The notes: generated by a model not told the origin, from the letters alone. A DNA stretch of 36,910 bases from Betaproteobacteria bacterium (GCA_023266245.1 JAHFRO010000020.1:1-36910), one strand, 5' to 3'. Positions 18,415-25,737 are shown, counted from the first letter of the stretch. A program made the numbers and translations.

Positions 18415-18858
18415 TCAGCGCACCACCAGCACCGGCACCTTGGAATGCGTGAGTACCTTGGCGGTCTCACTGCCGAGCAGCAGACTCGACAGGCCGCGGC
18501 GGCCGTGGGAAGCCATCATGATGAGATCGCACTTTTTCCTCCGGGCGGCGGCGATAATCTGCTGATAGGGCAGATCGCTCGCCACGCTCATCGTGGCGCA
18601 TCGCACTCCGCGCGCCTTGGCCTGACGCGCGATCTCATCCAGCATGTTCTGCGCCCGCTTGTGCGCCTCCTCTTCGAAGCGCTTCTTCAGCGCGGGGCTG
18701 AGCGGCACGATGCTCTCGTCCGGGACAACCCTGAATTCAGGCACGACGTGAATCGCCGTCACACGCGCCCTGATCTTCTTGGCAAACTCGATGCCGCGCT
18801 TAACCGCCTTGTTGGAAAGTCTGGAGCCGTCAGAAGGTAACAGAATGTGCTTGAACAT
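18415..18858 (-). CDS. Universal stress protein (UspA family)
   Basis: Cytosolic stress protein of the ATP-binding Usp class. The 147-aa protein begins MFKHILLPSDGS and ends with the nucleotide-binding pattern MMASHGRRGLSSLLLGS followed by KVPVLVV. The second ATG of the ATGATG pair (18858) is preferred because GGAGG lies 4 bases upstream; the first ATG (18861) would be too close. It is monocistronic in appearance, with gaps of about 100 and 200 bases on either side. Confidence 0.93.
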   Translation of the reverse strand: MFKHILLPSDGSRLSNKAVKRGIEFAKKIRARVTAIHVVPEFRVVPDESIVPLSPALKKRFEEEAHKRAQNMLDEIARQAKARGVRCATMSVASDLPYQQIIAAARRKKCDLIMMASHGRRGLSSLLLGSETAKVLTHSKVPVLVVR

Positions 18859-18955
18859 CATGCCTCCGCATGGATTGTTGGCAGTCGCTTGACACTGGGA
18901 AAATTACTACGTTGCCGCTGCCGTGCCGCTGCGGCGGATATCAGCTTAGAGGCTC

Positions 18956-19405
18956 TTAGTGTGTCTTACCCACGCGATGGGTGGGGATGGGAAGCGCGAC
19001 CACTTCGATGCCTTCTTCTTTAAGCTCCTCGACCTCTTCCCGCGACGCCGTGCCGCGGATCCTGCGATCCGGTGCCTCGCGGTAATGGATCTTGCGCGCT
19101 TCCTCCGGGAACTCCGCGCCGACGTCTTCGGTGTTCTCGATGATGTGCTCGATGAGCCTGGTCAGCACTTCTCTGCCCACGTTGGCGTACTGTTGCGACG
19201 TAACCGCCGTCGCTTCGGCGCGCGGAGCGCGGTCGCTGCCGCCGGTCTTGATGTAGGCGGCATGCGGCAGGCGCACGACATTGGCATTACCGCACAGCGG
19301 ACATGAAATGAGTTTCCGCCCGAGTTGGCGCTCGAAGTCATCGCTCGAGGCAAACCAGCCCTCGAAACGATGATTGTTTCCGCACCCAAGATCGAAGACG
19401 ATCAC
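18956..19405 (-). CDS. DUF1178 family protein
   Basis: A 149-aa protein of the proteobacterial DUF1178 family, function unknown. It starts with the family signature (M)IVFDLGCGNNHRFEGWFAS and has a Cys-x-x-Cys pair in LISCPLCGN that suggests a small zinc site; the C-terminal half is charged (SREEVEELKEEGIEVVALPI). The GTG at 19405 is chosen because GAGGA lies 6 bases upstream and the protein then begins at the conserved segment; the open frame extends to 19510 but those residues are not conserved in style. Confidence 0.88.
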   Translation of the reverse strand: MIVFDLGCGNNHRFEGWFASSDDFERQLGRKLISCPLCGNANVVRLPHAAYIKTGGSDRAPRAEATAVTSQQYANVGREVLTRLIEHIIENTEDVGAEFPEEARKIHYREAPDRRIRGTASREEVEELKEEGIEVVALPIPTHRVGKTH

Positions 19406-19747
19406 CGTAGTCCTCACCCTAGTGACGCAGCCTGCGCACCCTGCTTTAATAGACAGCAAAAACCGCGCCAGACTCCCGGCCGGCAACCACCTTCTGTAAT
19501 CATGCCACAAACCGGACTAGACACAAAATGCAGGCGCACCATCGTGGTCGGCCCCTATATATAGAGGCCGTATGTATGTGCCTCAGTCAAAGCTCGTGTT
19601 CGCCGCCACCCAATATGGCCAGTGATCATGGATGTTGACGTACTGTGACGGCGTATCCACCGTAACCACGTAGACCCGGCGTTCATCGCCGCTCATGCGC
19701 TGGCGCAGTGGGACGCGCCGGCCGCGGAGCGTCCCTCAGATAACCGA
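19406..19747. other. 342-bp gap between DUF1178 and tRNA-Leu
   Basis: Mostly non-coding. It holds a near-perfect 20-bp palindrome GGCCCCTATATATAGAGGCC (19550-19569), a 37-codon open frame on the minus strand, and a GGGACGC/GCGTCCC stem (19710-19735) just downstream of the tRNA-Leu gene that could end the tRNA transcript, although no T-run follows. Confidence 0.5.
19583..19696 (-). CDS. Possible 37-aa small ORF downstream of tRNA-Leu
   Basis: The minus strand reads MSGDERRVYVVTVDTPSQ and continues to VNIHDHWPYWVAANTSFD before a TGA. The composition looks protein-like (alternating polar and hydrophobic residues), and the frame is open for some codons upstream of the ATG. No family recognised; it could be a gene fragment or chance. 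Confidence 0.22.
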   Translation of the reverse strand: MSGDERRVYVVTVDTPSQYVNIHDHWPYWVAANTSFD

Positions 19748-19834
19748 TGGTGCCCGGGGCCGGATTCGAACCGGCACGGCCTTGCGGCCAGGGGATTTTA
19801 AGTCCCCAGCGTCTACCAGTTACGCCACCCGGGC
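19748..19834 (-). tRNA. leuZ: tRNA-Leu (UAA)
   Basis: An 87-nt cloverleaf can be folded on the minus strand. The acceptor stem GCCCGGG pairs with CCCGGGC, the anticodon loop CTTAAAA gives UAA, a long variable arm (GGCCGCAAGGCC) marks a class II tRNA, and the T-loop is GGTTCGAATCC. CCA is encoded. It is the last of three tRNA genes behind pgsA, the same order as glyW-cysT-leuZ in Escherichia coli. Confidence 0.97.
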
Positions 19835-19850
19835 AGCAGCTGTACTGACC

Positions 19851-19930
19851 GCGCGAGTTGAACGACGCTTGCCTTGCGTTCCAACTCGCGCAGCTAAAGC
19901 CGGGCGCGTTACACGGTAACGCCTCCGGCT
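19851..19930. other. Two strong hairpins between tRNA-Leu and tRNA-Cys
   Basis: The 107-bp spacer is almost fully palindromic. GCGCGAGTTG (19851-19860) pairs perfectly with CAACTCGCGC (19882-19891). Next to it GCGTTAC-ACG-GTAACGC (19906-19922) forms a perfect 7-bp stem flanked by AGCCGG/CCGGCT (19898-19903 and 19925-19930). In the tRNA precursor these would form separating stem-loops, plausibly relevant to processing. Confidence 0.75.
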
Positions 19931-19941
19931 TCAGCCGAACT

Positions 19942-20015
19942 TGGAGGCGGGGGTCGGAATCGAACCGGCGTCCACGGCTTTGCAGGCCGCTGCATGACCA
20001 CTCTGCCACCCCGCC
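19942..20015 (-). tRNA. cysT: tRNA-Cys (GCA)
   Basis: A 74-nt cloverleaf on the minus strand. The acceptor stem GGCGGGG pairs with CCCCGCC, the anticodon loop CTGCAAA gives GCA, and the T-loop is GGTTCGATTCC. CCA is encoded. It lies between tRNA-Gly and tRNA-Leu with structured spacers on both sides. Confidence 0.97.
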
Positions 20016-20043
20016 GCTCAAATTAAAAAGGGAAAACGAAGTT

Positions 20044-20243
20044 TCGGCGGAGGCATGACCTTCAGGTGATGCCTCCGCCAAAACCGCTTTTGAGGCGGAG
20101 GCTAACCTTCAGGTTAAGCCGGAGCCAAAACCGCCTTCCTTTTGGCCGAGGCTAACCCTCAGGTTAAGCCGGAGCCAAAACCGCCTTCGTTTTGGCCGGG
20201 GCTAAGCTTCAGGTTAAGCCGCAGCCAAAGCGGCCTTCGTTTT
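20044..20243. repeat. Four-unit ~50-bp tandem hairpin array between tRNA-Cys and tRNA-Gly
   Basis: The core CAGGT recurs at 20063, 20110, 20160 and 20210, giving periods of 47, 50 and 50. Each unit is a palindrome around a TTCA or CTCA loop and is followed by a CCAAAACCGCCTTCGTTTT-like linker. Unit 1 has a 15-position stem (20046-20060 with 20065-20079) with one mismatch. Units 2-4 have GGCTAACC/GGTTAAGCC-type arms with a one-base bulge. The arms differ between units on both sides together, so pairing is kept. The array fills nearly the whole 239-bp tRNA spacer. Confidence 0.88.
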
Positions 20244-20254
20244 CCCTGGAATAC

Positions 20255-20330
20255 TGGAGCGGGAAACGAGTCTCGAACTCGCGACCTCAACCTTGGCAAG
20301 GTTGCGCTCTACCAACTGAGCTATTCCCGC
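20255..20330 (-). tRNA. glyW: tRNA-Gly (GCC)
   Basis: A 76-nt cloverleaf on the minus strand. The acceptor stem GCGGGAA pairs with TTCCCGC, the D-arm contains AGCTCAGTTGGTAGAGC, the anticodon loop TTGCCAA gives GCC, and the T-loop is AGTTCGAGACT. CCA is encoded. It is the first tRNA gene downstream of pgsA. Confidence 0.98.
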
Positions 20331-20374
20331 GTTTCGTCAGGGAAAATTATAGGCTACGGGCCCCTCCCGGGCAA

Positions 20375-20944
20375 CTATGTCCGCTTCCACGCCTGCGGCA
20401 GCGCCACCTTCAGGTAGTACGCCATCGACACCAGTGTGAGCAGCGCGGCGATATAGATCAGCCAGGTCCCTACCTGCTGCGGGCTGAATGCGCCGATGCG
20501 GTCATGATAGAGCAGCAGCGGGATCGCCAGCATCTGGGAGGCGGTCTTGATCTTGCCGAAGAACGACACCGCCACGCTCTTTGCCTCGCCGATCTGCGCC
20601 ATCCACTCGCGCAGTGCCGAAACAGCGATCTCGCGCCCGATGATGATGAGCGCGATGATCGCATCCACCCGCTCGAGCTGGACCAGAGTGATGAGCGCCG
20701 CCGCCACCATCAGCTTGTCGGCGACCGGGTCGAGGAACGCGCCGAAGGCGGAGGTCTGGTTGAGTTTGCGGGCGAGCCACCCGTCGAGCCAGTCGGTGAT
20801 CGCCGCGGCAGTGAAAATAATGGTCGCCACCAGGTTTTGGTTCGGCGCCGACACCCAGCTCTTCTCGAAGTAGAAGATGCCGACGAACAGGGGGATCAGG
20901 ATGATCCTCAGCCAGGTGAGCAGGTTGGGCAGGTTAAAAGGCAC
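20375..20944 (-). CDS. pgsA: CDP-diacylglycerol-glycerol-3-phosphate 3-phosphatidyltransferase
   Basis: Inner-membrane enzyme making phosphatidylglycerol phosphate. The 189-aa protein has the CDP-alcohol phosphatidyltransferase motif DWLDGWLAR followed by GAFLDPVADK, and several hydrophobic helices. GTG 20944 is chosen because it gives the family N-terminus (M)PFNLPNLLTWLRI; an in-frame TTG at 20962 would overlap uvrC. It follows uvrC by 14 bases and precedes the tRNA-Gly gene, a conserved order in proteobacteria. Confidence 0.95.
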   Translation of the reverse strand: MPFNLPNLLTWLRIILIPLFVGIFYFEKSWVSAPNQNLVATIIFTAAAITDWLDGWLARKLNQTSAFGAFLDPVADKLMVAAALITLVQLERVDAIIALIIIGREIAVSALREWMAQIGEAKSVAVSFFGKIKTASQMLAIPLLLYHDRIGAFSPQQVGTWLIYIAALLTLVSMAYYLKVALPQAWKRT

Positions 20945-20958
20945 AGCGTTGCTGTCTC

Positions 20959-22761
20959 TCAATGAAGCTCATGGTATATCTTTTCAGCCAGCGTACGGCT
21001 GATTCCTTCCACCTGCGCGAGTTCCTCGATGCTGGCGGCGAGCAGCCCGCGCAGCCCCCCGAAGCGGGCCAGCAGCCGCTGGCGGCGCTTCGCGCCCACG
21101 CCCGCGATTTGCTCCAGCGTCGAGCTGCTGCGCGCTTTGCCGCGCCGCGCGCGATGACCCTCGATCGCAAACCGATGCGCCTCGTCTCGGATCTGCTGAA
21201 TCAGATGCAACGCTGGATGGTCCTTCGGCAATCGCAGCGGTTCGTCGTACCCCGGCGCCAGCAGCTGTTCCAGACCGGGCTTGCGCTCCTCGCCTTTGAC
21301 CACCGCCACCAGCGCCACGTCGGAGAGCCCGAGCTCCTCGAACACCCCGCGCGCTACCGCGAGCTGGCCCTTCCCCCCGTCGATCAGCACCAGATCCGGC
21401 ACCTTGCCTTCCCCCGCGACAATCTTGCGATAGCGCCGCGACAGCACCTCACGCATCGCGCCGTAATCGTCGCCCGCTTCGACCCCCGTGATGTTGTAGT
21501 GGCGGTACTCCCCTTTCTGCAGCGCCGACCGGTCGTAGACCACGCAGGCGGCGACGGTGGCCTCGCCCATGGTGTGGCTCACGTCGAAGCACTCGATGCG
21601 CTGTGCCGCCTCGGGCATCTCCAGCACCTGCTGCAGCGCCATAAGCCGCGCTTCCTGCGTCGCCTGTAATCCCAGCGTCTGTTCCGCGCCGAGCCGCGCA
21701 TTGTGTTCCGCCATTTCGAGCCACGCCTTGCGTGCGCCGCTCGGGTGTATGCTGATCTGCACCTTGCGTCCCGCGCGCTCCGACAGCAACTGCTCGAGCG
21801 GCGGTGCGGTGATTTTTGCGCCGGCCACGATGTGCGGTGGAATGCCGTGCTGCAGGTAGTGCTGGAGCACGAACGCCTCAATCACCTGTTCCGGACCGCA
21901 GTCGTCGGCATTGTGCGGAAAGAAGTTCTTGTCTCCAAGATGATGGCCGCCGCGTATCATCACCAGATTGACGCACACGATCCCGGACATTCGCCCGCAG
22001 GCAATGATGTCGGTGTCCTCGCCCTTGCCGCTCACGAACTGTCTTTCCCGCACCTTGCGCAGCGCCGCGATCTGGTCGCGGAAGACCGCGGCCTCCTCAT
22101 ACTGCATGCGTTCCGAGGCGATCGTCATGCGTCGGATGAGGCGCTCGATCACTTCGTCTTCCTTGCCCGATAAAAACAACCCCGCGCTCTTCACGTCGTC
22201 CGCGTAATCGGCCTCGCTCACCAGGCCCACACACGGTGCGGTGCAGCGCCTGATCTGATGGAGCAGGCAGGGACGCGAGCGGTTCGCGAACACGGTGTCC
22301 TCGCAGGTGCGGATGCGGAATACCTTCTGCAGCAACTGGATGCTTTCGCGGACCGCCCCGGCGTTCGGGAACGGGCCGAAGTAACGATGGCGCTTGTCGA
22401 GGCTGCCGCGGTGAAACCCCAGGCGCGGGTAACGATGCCCGCTCACGACCATATATGGATATGATTTATCATCTCGAAACAGTATGTTATACCGAGGAGT
22501 TAAAGTTTTAATTAAGTTGCTTTCGAGCAGTAACGCCTCTGCCTCCGAGCGCGTAACGGTAGTCTCGACCGTCGCCACCTGGGTGAGCATCACTTGGATA
22601 CGGGGGGCTACCCCGCCCTGCTTCTGGAAGTAGGAGGCAACCCGCTTTTTCAGGTCGAGCGCCTTGCCGACGTAGAGCACCTCGCCCTGGCTGTTCAGCA
22701 TGCGGTAGACGCCGGGGAGATGCGGCAGCCCGGAGATCACGGCGACTACATTACGGAACAT
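20959..22761 (-). CDS. uvrC: Excinuclease ABC subunit C
   Basis: Nucleotide-excision repair nuclease that makes both incisions. The 600-aa protein has an N-terminal GIY-YIG domain (LPGVYRMLN, VLYVGKALDLKKRVASYF), cysteines in the middle (RTCEDTVF, RPCLLHQIRRCTAPC), a UVR segment (RMQYEEAAVFRDQI), the RNase H-like domain (IECFDVSHTMGEATVA, LVLIDGGKGQL) and C-terminal helix-hairpin-helix repeats (LEQIAGVGAKRRQRLLARFG). Length is normal. Codons around residues 80-106 (about 22444-22524) are strikingly AT-rich although the amino acids are conserved. A TATAAT lies 28 bases upstream of ATG 22761. Confidence 0.97.
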   Translation of the reverse strand: MFRNVVAVISGLPHLPGVYRMLNSQGEVLYVGKALDLKKRVASYFQKQGGVAPRIQVMLTQVATVETTVTRSEAEALLLESNLIKTLTPRYNILFRDDKSYPYMVVSGHRYPRLGFHRGSLDKRHRYFGPFPNAGAVRESIQLLQKVFRIRTCEDTVFANRSRPCLLHQIRRCTAPCVGLVSEADYADDVKSAGLFLSGKEDEVIERLIRRMTIASERMQYEEAAVFRDQIAALRKVRERQFVSGKGEDTDIIACGRMSGIVCVNLVMIRGGHHLGDKNFFPHNADDCGPEQVIEAFVLQHYLQHGIPPHIVAGAKITAPPLEQLLSERAGRKVQISIHPSGARKAWLEMAEHNARLGAEQTLGLQATQEARLMALQQVLEMPEAAQRIECFDVSHTMGEATVAACVVYDRSALQKGEYRHYNITGVEAGDDYGAMREVLSRRYRKIVAGEGKVPDLVLIDGGKGQLAVARGVFEELGLSDVALVAVVKGEERKPGLEQLLAPGYDEPLRLPKDHPALHLIQQIRDEAHRFAIEGHRARRGKARSSSTLEQIAGVGAKRRQRLLARFGGLRGLLAASIEELAQVEGISRTLAEKIYHELH

Positions 22762-22788
22762 TTCCGGTGTGAGGCGCTTGGTCTGCGT

Positions 22789-22794
22789 ATTATA
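22789..22794 (-). promoter_or_regulatory. Candidate -10 of the uvrC promoter
   Basis: The minus strand reads a perfect TATAAT here, 28 bases from the uvrC ATG, which would place transcription start about 20 bases upstream of the codon. No clear -35 hexamer is seen at the expected distance. Confidence 0.45.
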
Positions 22795-22805
22795 GCGGCT
22801 GCAGT

Positions 22806-22815
22806 GATAGCTATC
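22806..22815. promoter_or_regulatory. Palindrome between divergent uvrC and efp promoters
   Basis: GATAGCTATC is a perfect 10-bp palindrome located between the outward-facing candidate -10 elements of uvrC and efp. It could be a shared operator; it may also be chance. Confidence 0.3.
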
Positions 22816-22822
22816 GTAGGTG

Positions 22823-22828
22823 TAGAAT
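22823..22828 (+). promoter_or_regulatory. Candidate -10 of the efp promoter
   Basis: TAGAAT lies 32 bases upstream of the efp ATG in the short divergent gap, a spacing suited to a -10 element. No strong -35 is visible. Confidence 0.35.
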
Positions 22829-22860
22829 TACGCGCTTTTCGAAACGAACAGAGTCGTCAG

Positions 22861-23427
22861 ATGGCGAAAGTCCTGGCAACCGAAATCCGTGCCGGCAACC
22901 TGATCGAGTGGGACAAACGCGTCTGGCGCGTACTCAAAGCTTATCACGTTCACGTCGGCGGTCGCGGCGGCGCCTTCATGCAAGTCGAGATGAAGGACAT
23001 CGAATCCGGGACCAAGAAGAATGAGCGAATACGCACCGAGGACAAGATCGAGCGCGCGTTTGTCGATCAGAGGGAGATGCAATACCTCTATAACGACGGG
23101 GACAGCTATGTGTTCATGGACAAGGAATCCTTCGAGCAGCTCAATCTGCCCGCTGATTTCCTCGAAGGCCAGACCGGCTACCTGCTCCCCAACACCGACG
23201 TGCAGGTCAACTTCCACAACGACCGCCCGATTGGCGTGCAACTGCCGCCGAGCGTGACGCTCACCGTGATGGAGACCGAACCCAACCTCAAGAGCGCTAC
23301 CGCCACCGGCTCGTTCAAGCCCGCCAAGACCGAGACCGGGCTCACCGTCATGGTTCCGCAATTCGTGATGGACGGTGCGAGAATCAAGGTCAACACCGAT
23401 ACCGGCGAATATATCGAGCGGGGCTAG
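22861..23427 (+). CDS. efp: Elongation factor P
   Basis: Relieves ribosome stalling at polyproline stretches. The 188-aa protein begins MAKVLATEIRAGNLIEW and shows the three-barrel EF-P layout with the final VNTDTGEYIERG signature. The modification loop reads VGGRGGAF with Arg35 at the tip, where Escherichia coli EF-P has Lys34. The body (IRTEDKIERAFVDQREMQYL, PSVTLTVMETEPNLKSATA) resembles the alphaproteobacterial-type EF-P more than the usual betaproteobacterial type with EarP-modified Arg32. No earP gene is adjacent. The open frame extends upstream to 22594 but those codons overlap uvrC on the other strand. Confidence 0.96.
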   Translation: MAKVLATEIRAGNLIEWDKRVWRVLKAYHVHVGGRGGAFMQVEMKDIESGTKKNERIRTEDKIERAFVDQREMQYLYNDGDSYVFMDKESFEQLNLPADFLEGQTGYLLPNTDVQVNFHNDRPIGVQLPPSVTLTVMETEPNLKSATATGSFKPAKTETGLTVMVPQFVMDGARIKVNTDTGEYIERG

Positions 23428-23435
23428 TACGACGC

Positions 23436-23454
23436 TTACGGTATCATGCCGTAA
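23436..23454. other. Stem-loop after efp
   Basis: TTACGG and CCGTAA pair around a 7-base loop 9 bases after the efp stop. It may be a weak terminator for efp; no T-run follows. Confidence 0.3.
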
Positions 23455-23472
23455 CGGTCGTGCAGCAGCACG

Positions 23473-23577
23473 CGAGCCGCCGATCAGCTCGACTACCGCG
23501 TAGGCGGCGGTAACCGACAGCGCCAGCACGAATGCCGGGCGGCTGCGGTCGCTGGGATGGCTGTGGCGGGAAGTCAT
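23473..23577 (-). pseudogene. N-terminal remnant of a cation diffusion facilitator gene
   Basis: The minus strand starts with an ATG that overlaps the nagZ stop (ATGA) and reads a His-containing leader (MTSRHSHPSDRSR) followed by AFVLALSVTAAYAVVELIGG, the first membrane helix of CzcD-type zinc/cadmium efflux proteins. Right after the GG the expected LLADAGH segment is missing and the frame runs on antisense to efp. Length is about 35 codons against roughly 300 in intact transporters. It is most likely what is left after a deletion; a chance hydrophobic stretch is the alternative. Confidence 0.5.
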
Positions 23578-24641
23578 GAGCCGAGCGGCAACTCGCCGTC
23601 CCGCACGCCGATGCCGGCAATGGCGTGCAGCGCCTGGGCATAGCGTGCGTCCTCGCGCAGCTTCACCATGTTCTCGGCGTTCTGCCTGCCGTGCATGCGC
23701 GCGAGCCGCGCCAGGCTCACCGCCGATATCGGGTAGCTGAAACCGCCGAGCAGCTCGTCCACCGTCCGCGGGTTGTTGCATACCAGCACCATGTCGCAGC
23801 CCGCGGCAAGCGCTGCCTCAGCGCGCTCGATCACTCCGCCCACGACACTCGCGCCTTCCATGCTCAAGTCGTCGCTGAACACCACCCCGTCAAAACCGAG
23901 CTCGCCGCGCAGCACTTGCTTGAGCCACACCGGTGAGAAGCCCGCAGGGCGGCTGTCCACCCTGGGGTAAATCACGTGCGCCGGCATGATGCCGCCGAGT
24001 CCCGCGTCGATCGTGCGCCGGAACGGCACCAGGTCGTTCGTTTCGATCTCGGGGTACGGTCGATCGTCGACCGGCACTTCGTGATGTGAGTCCGCGCGCA
24101 CATGACCGTGTCCGGGAAAATGCTTGCCCACTGCGCTCATTCCGGCCTGCTTGAATCCCTGCACCAGTGTGTGCGCGAGTTCCGCAATCGCCCGCGGATC
24201 GGAATGCAGCGCGCGGTCACCGATCACGCCACTCGCGCCGTAATCCACGTCCAGCACCGGCGCGAGACTGAGGTCTATCCCGTGCGCCCGCAACTCGGCC
24301 GCCAAAATGAAACCGACCTCGTGCGCGAGCTGCCGCGCATGTTGTGGATTGACGTCCCAAGCGCGGCCCAATTCGCGCATGGGAGGAATGGCGGTAAACC
24401 CCTCCCGGAAACGCTGTACCCTGCCCCCTTCGTGATCGACTGCGATAATCAGAGCCGGATTGCGCAGCGCATGAATGTCGGCGGTGAGGCGGACCAGCTG
24501 CTCGGGCGAGGAGTAGTTGCGGGAAAACAGGATCACGCCTCCTGCGAGGGGATGCGTGAGCCGCCTGCGATCGTCGTCCGTCAGCTCGGTGCCGGCGACG
24601 TCGAGCATCACCGGTCCCAGAGACATCGTCTTCGCAGTCAT
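23574..24641 (-). CDS. nagZ: Beta-N-acetylhexosaminidase NagZ
   Basis: Cytosolic glycoside hydrolase family 3 enzyme that removes GlcNAc from muropeptides during cell-wall recycling. The 355-aa protein has DHEGGRVQRF, the catalytic-loop motif KHFPGHGHV and the nucleophile Asp in VVFSDDLSMEG. ATG 24641 overlaps the acpS stop (ATGA); codons upstream in the same frame lie inside acpS. It closes the rpoE-to-nagZ gene run. Confidence 0.96.
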   Translation of the reverse strand: MTAKTMSLGPVMLDVAGTELTDDDRRRLTHPLAGGVILFSRNYSSPEQLVRLTADIHALRNPALIIAVDHEGGRVQRFREGFTAIPPMRELGRAWDVNPQHARQLAHEVGFILAAELRAHGIDLSLAPVLDVDYGASGVIGDRALHSDPRAIAELAHTLVQGFKQAGMSAVGKHFPGHGHVRADSHHEVPVDDRPYPEIETNDLVPFRRTIDAGLGGIMPAHVIYPRVDSRPAGFSPVWLKQVLRGELGFDGVVFSDDLSMEGASVVGGVIERAEAALAAGCDMVLVCNNPRTVDELLGGFSYPISAVSLARLARMHGRQNAENMVKLREDARYAQALHAIAGIGVRDGELPLGS

Positions 24642-25018
24642 GTGACCTCGAGCACCACGCAAGCGCAGGCAAGGTTCGCCTCGTCGCTGATCGTCAGGTG
24701 ATGGTTGACGATGCCGCGGCTTCTGACCAGCTGCTCGAGATTGGGATGGAAAGCGAGGCTGGGTTTGCCTGCCGCATTCTGCACCACGCTGATGCACTGC
24801 AGGGTCACCGGATAACGGAAGCCCGTGCCCATCGCCTTGGAAAAGGCTTCCTTGGCGGCGTAGCGGTTGGCGAGAAACAGCACCGGCTGGATCGTCTTCT
24901 GGTAGGCGGGCCACTCCGTCGGTGTCAGTACGCGTCGCGCGAAGCGCTCGCCGTACTTCTCGATGAGCCGTGCAATGCGCCGCGGCTCTACCACGTCAAT
25001 GCCGATGCCGTAAATCAT
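24638..25018 (-). CDS. acpS: Holo-[acyl-carrier-protein] synthase
   Basis: Transfers 4'-phosphopantetheine from CoA to the ACP serine. The 126-aa protein starts [19 protein letters not shown] (metal-binding Asp), with [18 protein letters not shown] (conserved Glu) and HLTISDE. Its ATG overlaps the pdxJ stop and its stop overlaps the nagZ start, both as ATGA, so the three are translationally linked. Its substrate AcpP is encoded at 3897-4136. Confidence 0.97.
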   Translation of the reverse strand: MIYGIGIDVVEPRRIARLIEKYGERFARRVLTPTEWPAYQKTIQPVLFLANRYAAKEAFSKAMGTGFRYPVTLQCISVVQNAAGKPSLAFHPNLEQLVRSRGIVNHHLTISDEANLACACVVLEVT

Positions 25019-25737
25019 CGCGCGGAAGTAATCAGCGCTTTCATCTCGCGTACCGCCTGCTCGATGCCGACAAAGACCGCGTGCGCCACAATGGCATGCC
25101 CGATATTGAGCTCCTGGATCTGCGCCACGGCGGCGACCGGCTGGACATTGTGGTAATTGAGCCCGTGTCCGGCATTGATGTAGAGGCCCTTGCCGGCGGC
25201 GTAGACGGCCGCCGTCCGGATCTTGTCGAGCTCGCGCGCCCGTGCCTCCGGGTCACGGGCCTCCGCGTAGCGTCCCGTATGCAGTTCGACCACCGGCGCG
25301 TCCGCCTCAAGCGCGGCGTCGATCTGCGCGGTATCGGCATCGATGAACAGCGAAACGCGTATGCCCGCACCGCGCAGGTCGCGGCATGCCTGCCGCACGC
25401 GATCGAAGCTGCGCGCCACGTCGAGGCCCCCTTCAGTGGTGAGTTCCGCGCGCCGCTCCGGAACCAGGCACACGTCATGCGGCTTCACGCGCTGCGCAAA
25501 CGCGATCATTTCCGGTGTCGGAGCCGCTTCCAGGTTCATGCGCGTCTTGAGCTTCCTGCGCAGGGTTTCGACGTCCTCGATCTGGATGTGACGGCGGTCT
25601 TCGCGCAGATGCAGCGTGATGTAGTCGGCGCCCGCAGTCTCGGCTTTCAGCGCCGCCTCCACCGGGCTGGGATATTGCGTGCCGCGTGCCTGGCGCAAGG
25701 TTGCGACATGATCGATGTTGACGCCGAGAAGAATCAT
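25015..25737 (-). CDS. pdxJ: Pyridoxine 5'-phosphate synthase
   Basis: Condenses 3-amino-2-oxopropyl phosphate with deoxyxylulose 5-phosphate to form pyridoxine 5'-phosphate. The 240-aa TIM-barrel protein begins [19 protein letters not shown] and has [22 protein letters not shown] (KPxxxxLVPE) and [12 protein letters not shown] motifs. ATGA overlaps join it to recO upstream and acpS downstream. Confidence 0.98.
   Translation of the reverse strand: MILLGVNIDHVATLRQARGTQYPSPVEAALKAETAGADYITLHLREDRRHIQIEDVETLRRKLKTRMNLEAAPTPEMIAFAQRVKPHDVCLVPERRAELTTEGGLDVARSFDRVRQACRDLRGAGIRVSLFIDADTAQIDAALEADAPVVELHTGRYAEARDPEARARELDKIRTAAVYAAGKGLYINAGHGLNYHNVQPVAAVAQIQELNIGHAIVAHAVFVGIEQAVREMKALITSAR

Noticed and set aside
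18243..18470. A 75-codon minus-strand frame downstream of the universal stress gene
   Set aside because: Overlaps the end of the stress-protein gene and has no ribosome-binding site or protein-like pattern.
20044..20243. Possible CRISPR array
   Set aside because: Units are contiguous palindromes of about 50 bp without unique spacers, they diverge from one another, and no cas gene is nearby.
20192..20965. A 257-codon plus-strand frame across tRNA-Gly and pgsA
   Set aside because: It runs through a tRNA gene, the hairpin array and the antisense of pgsA, so it cannot be a real gene.
22828..23577. A 250-codon gene continuing from the cation-efflux remnant
   Set aside because: Beyond about 35 codons the frame is only the antisense of efp and carries no transporter features, so only the short remnant is reported.
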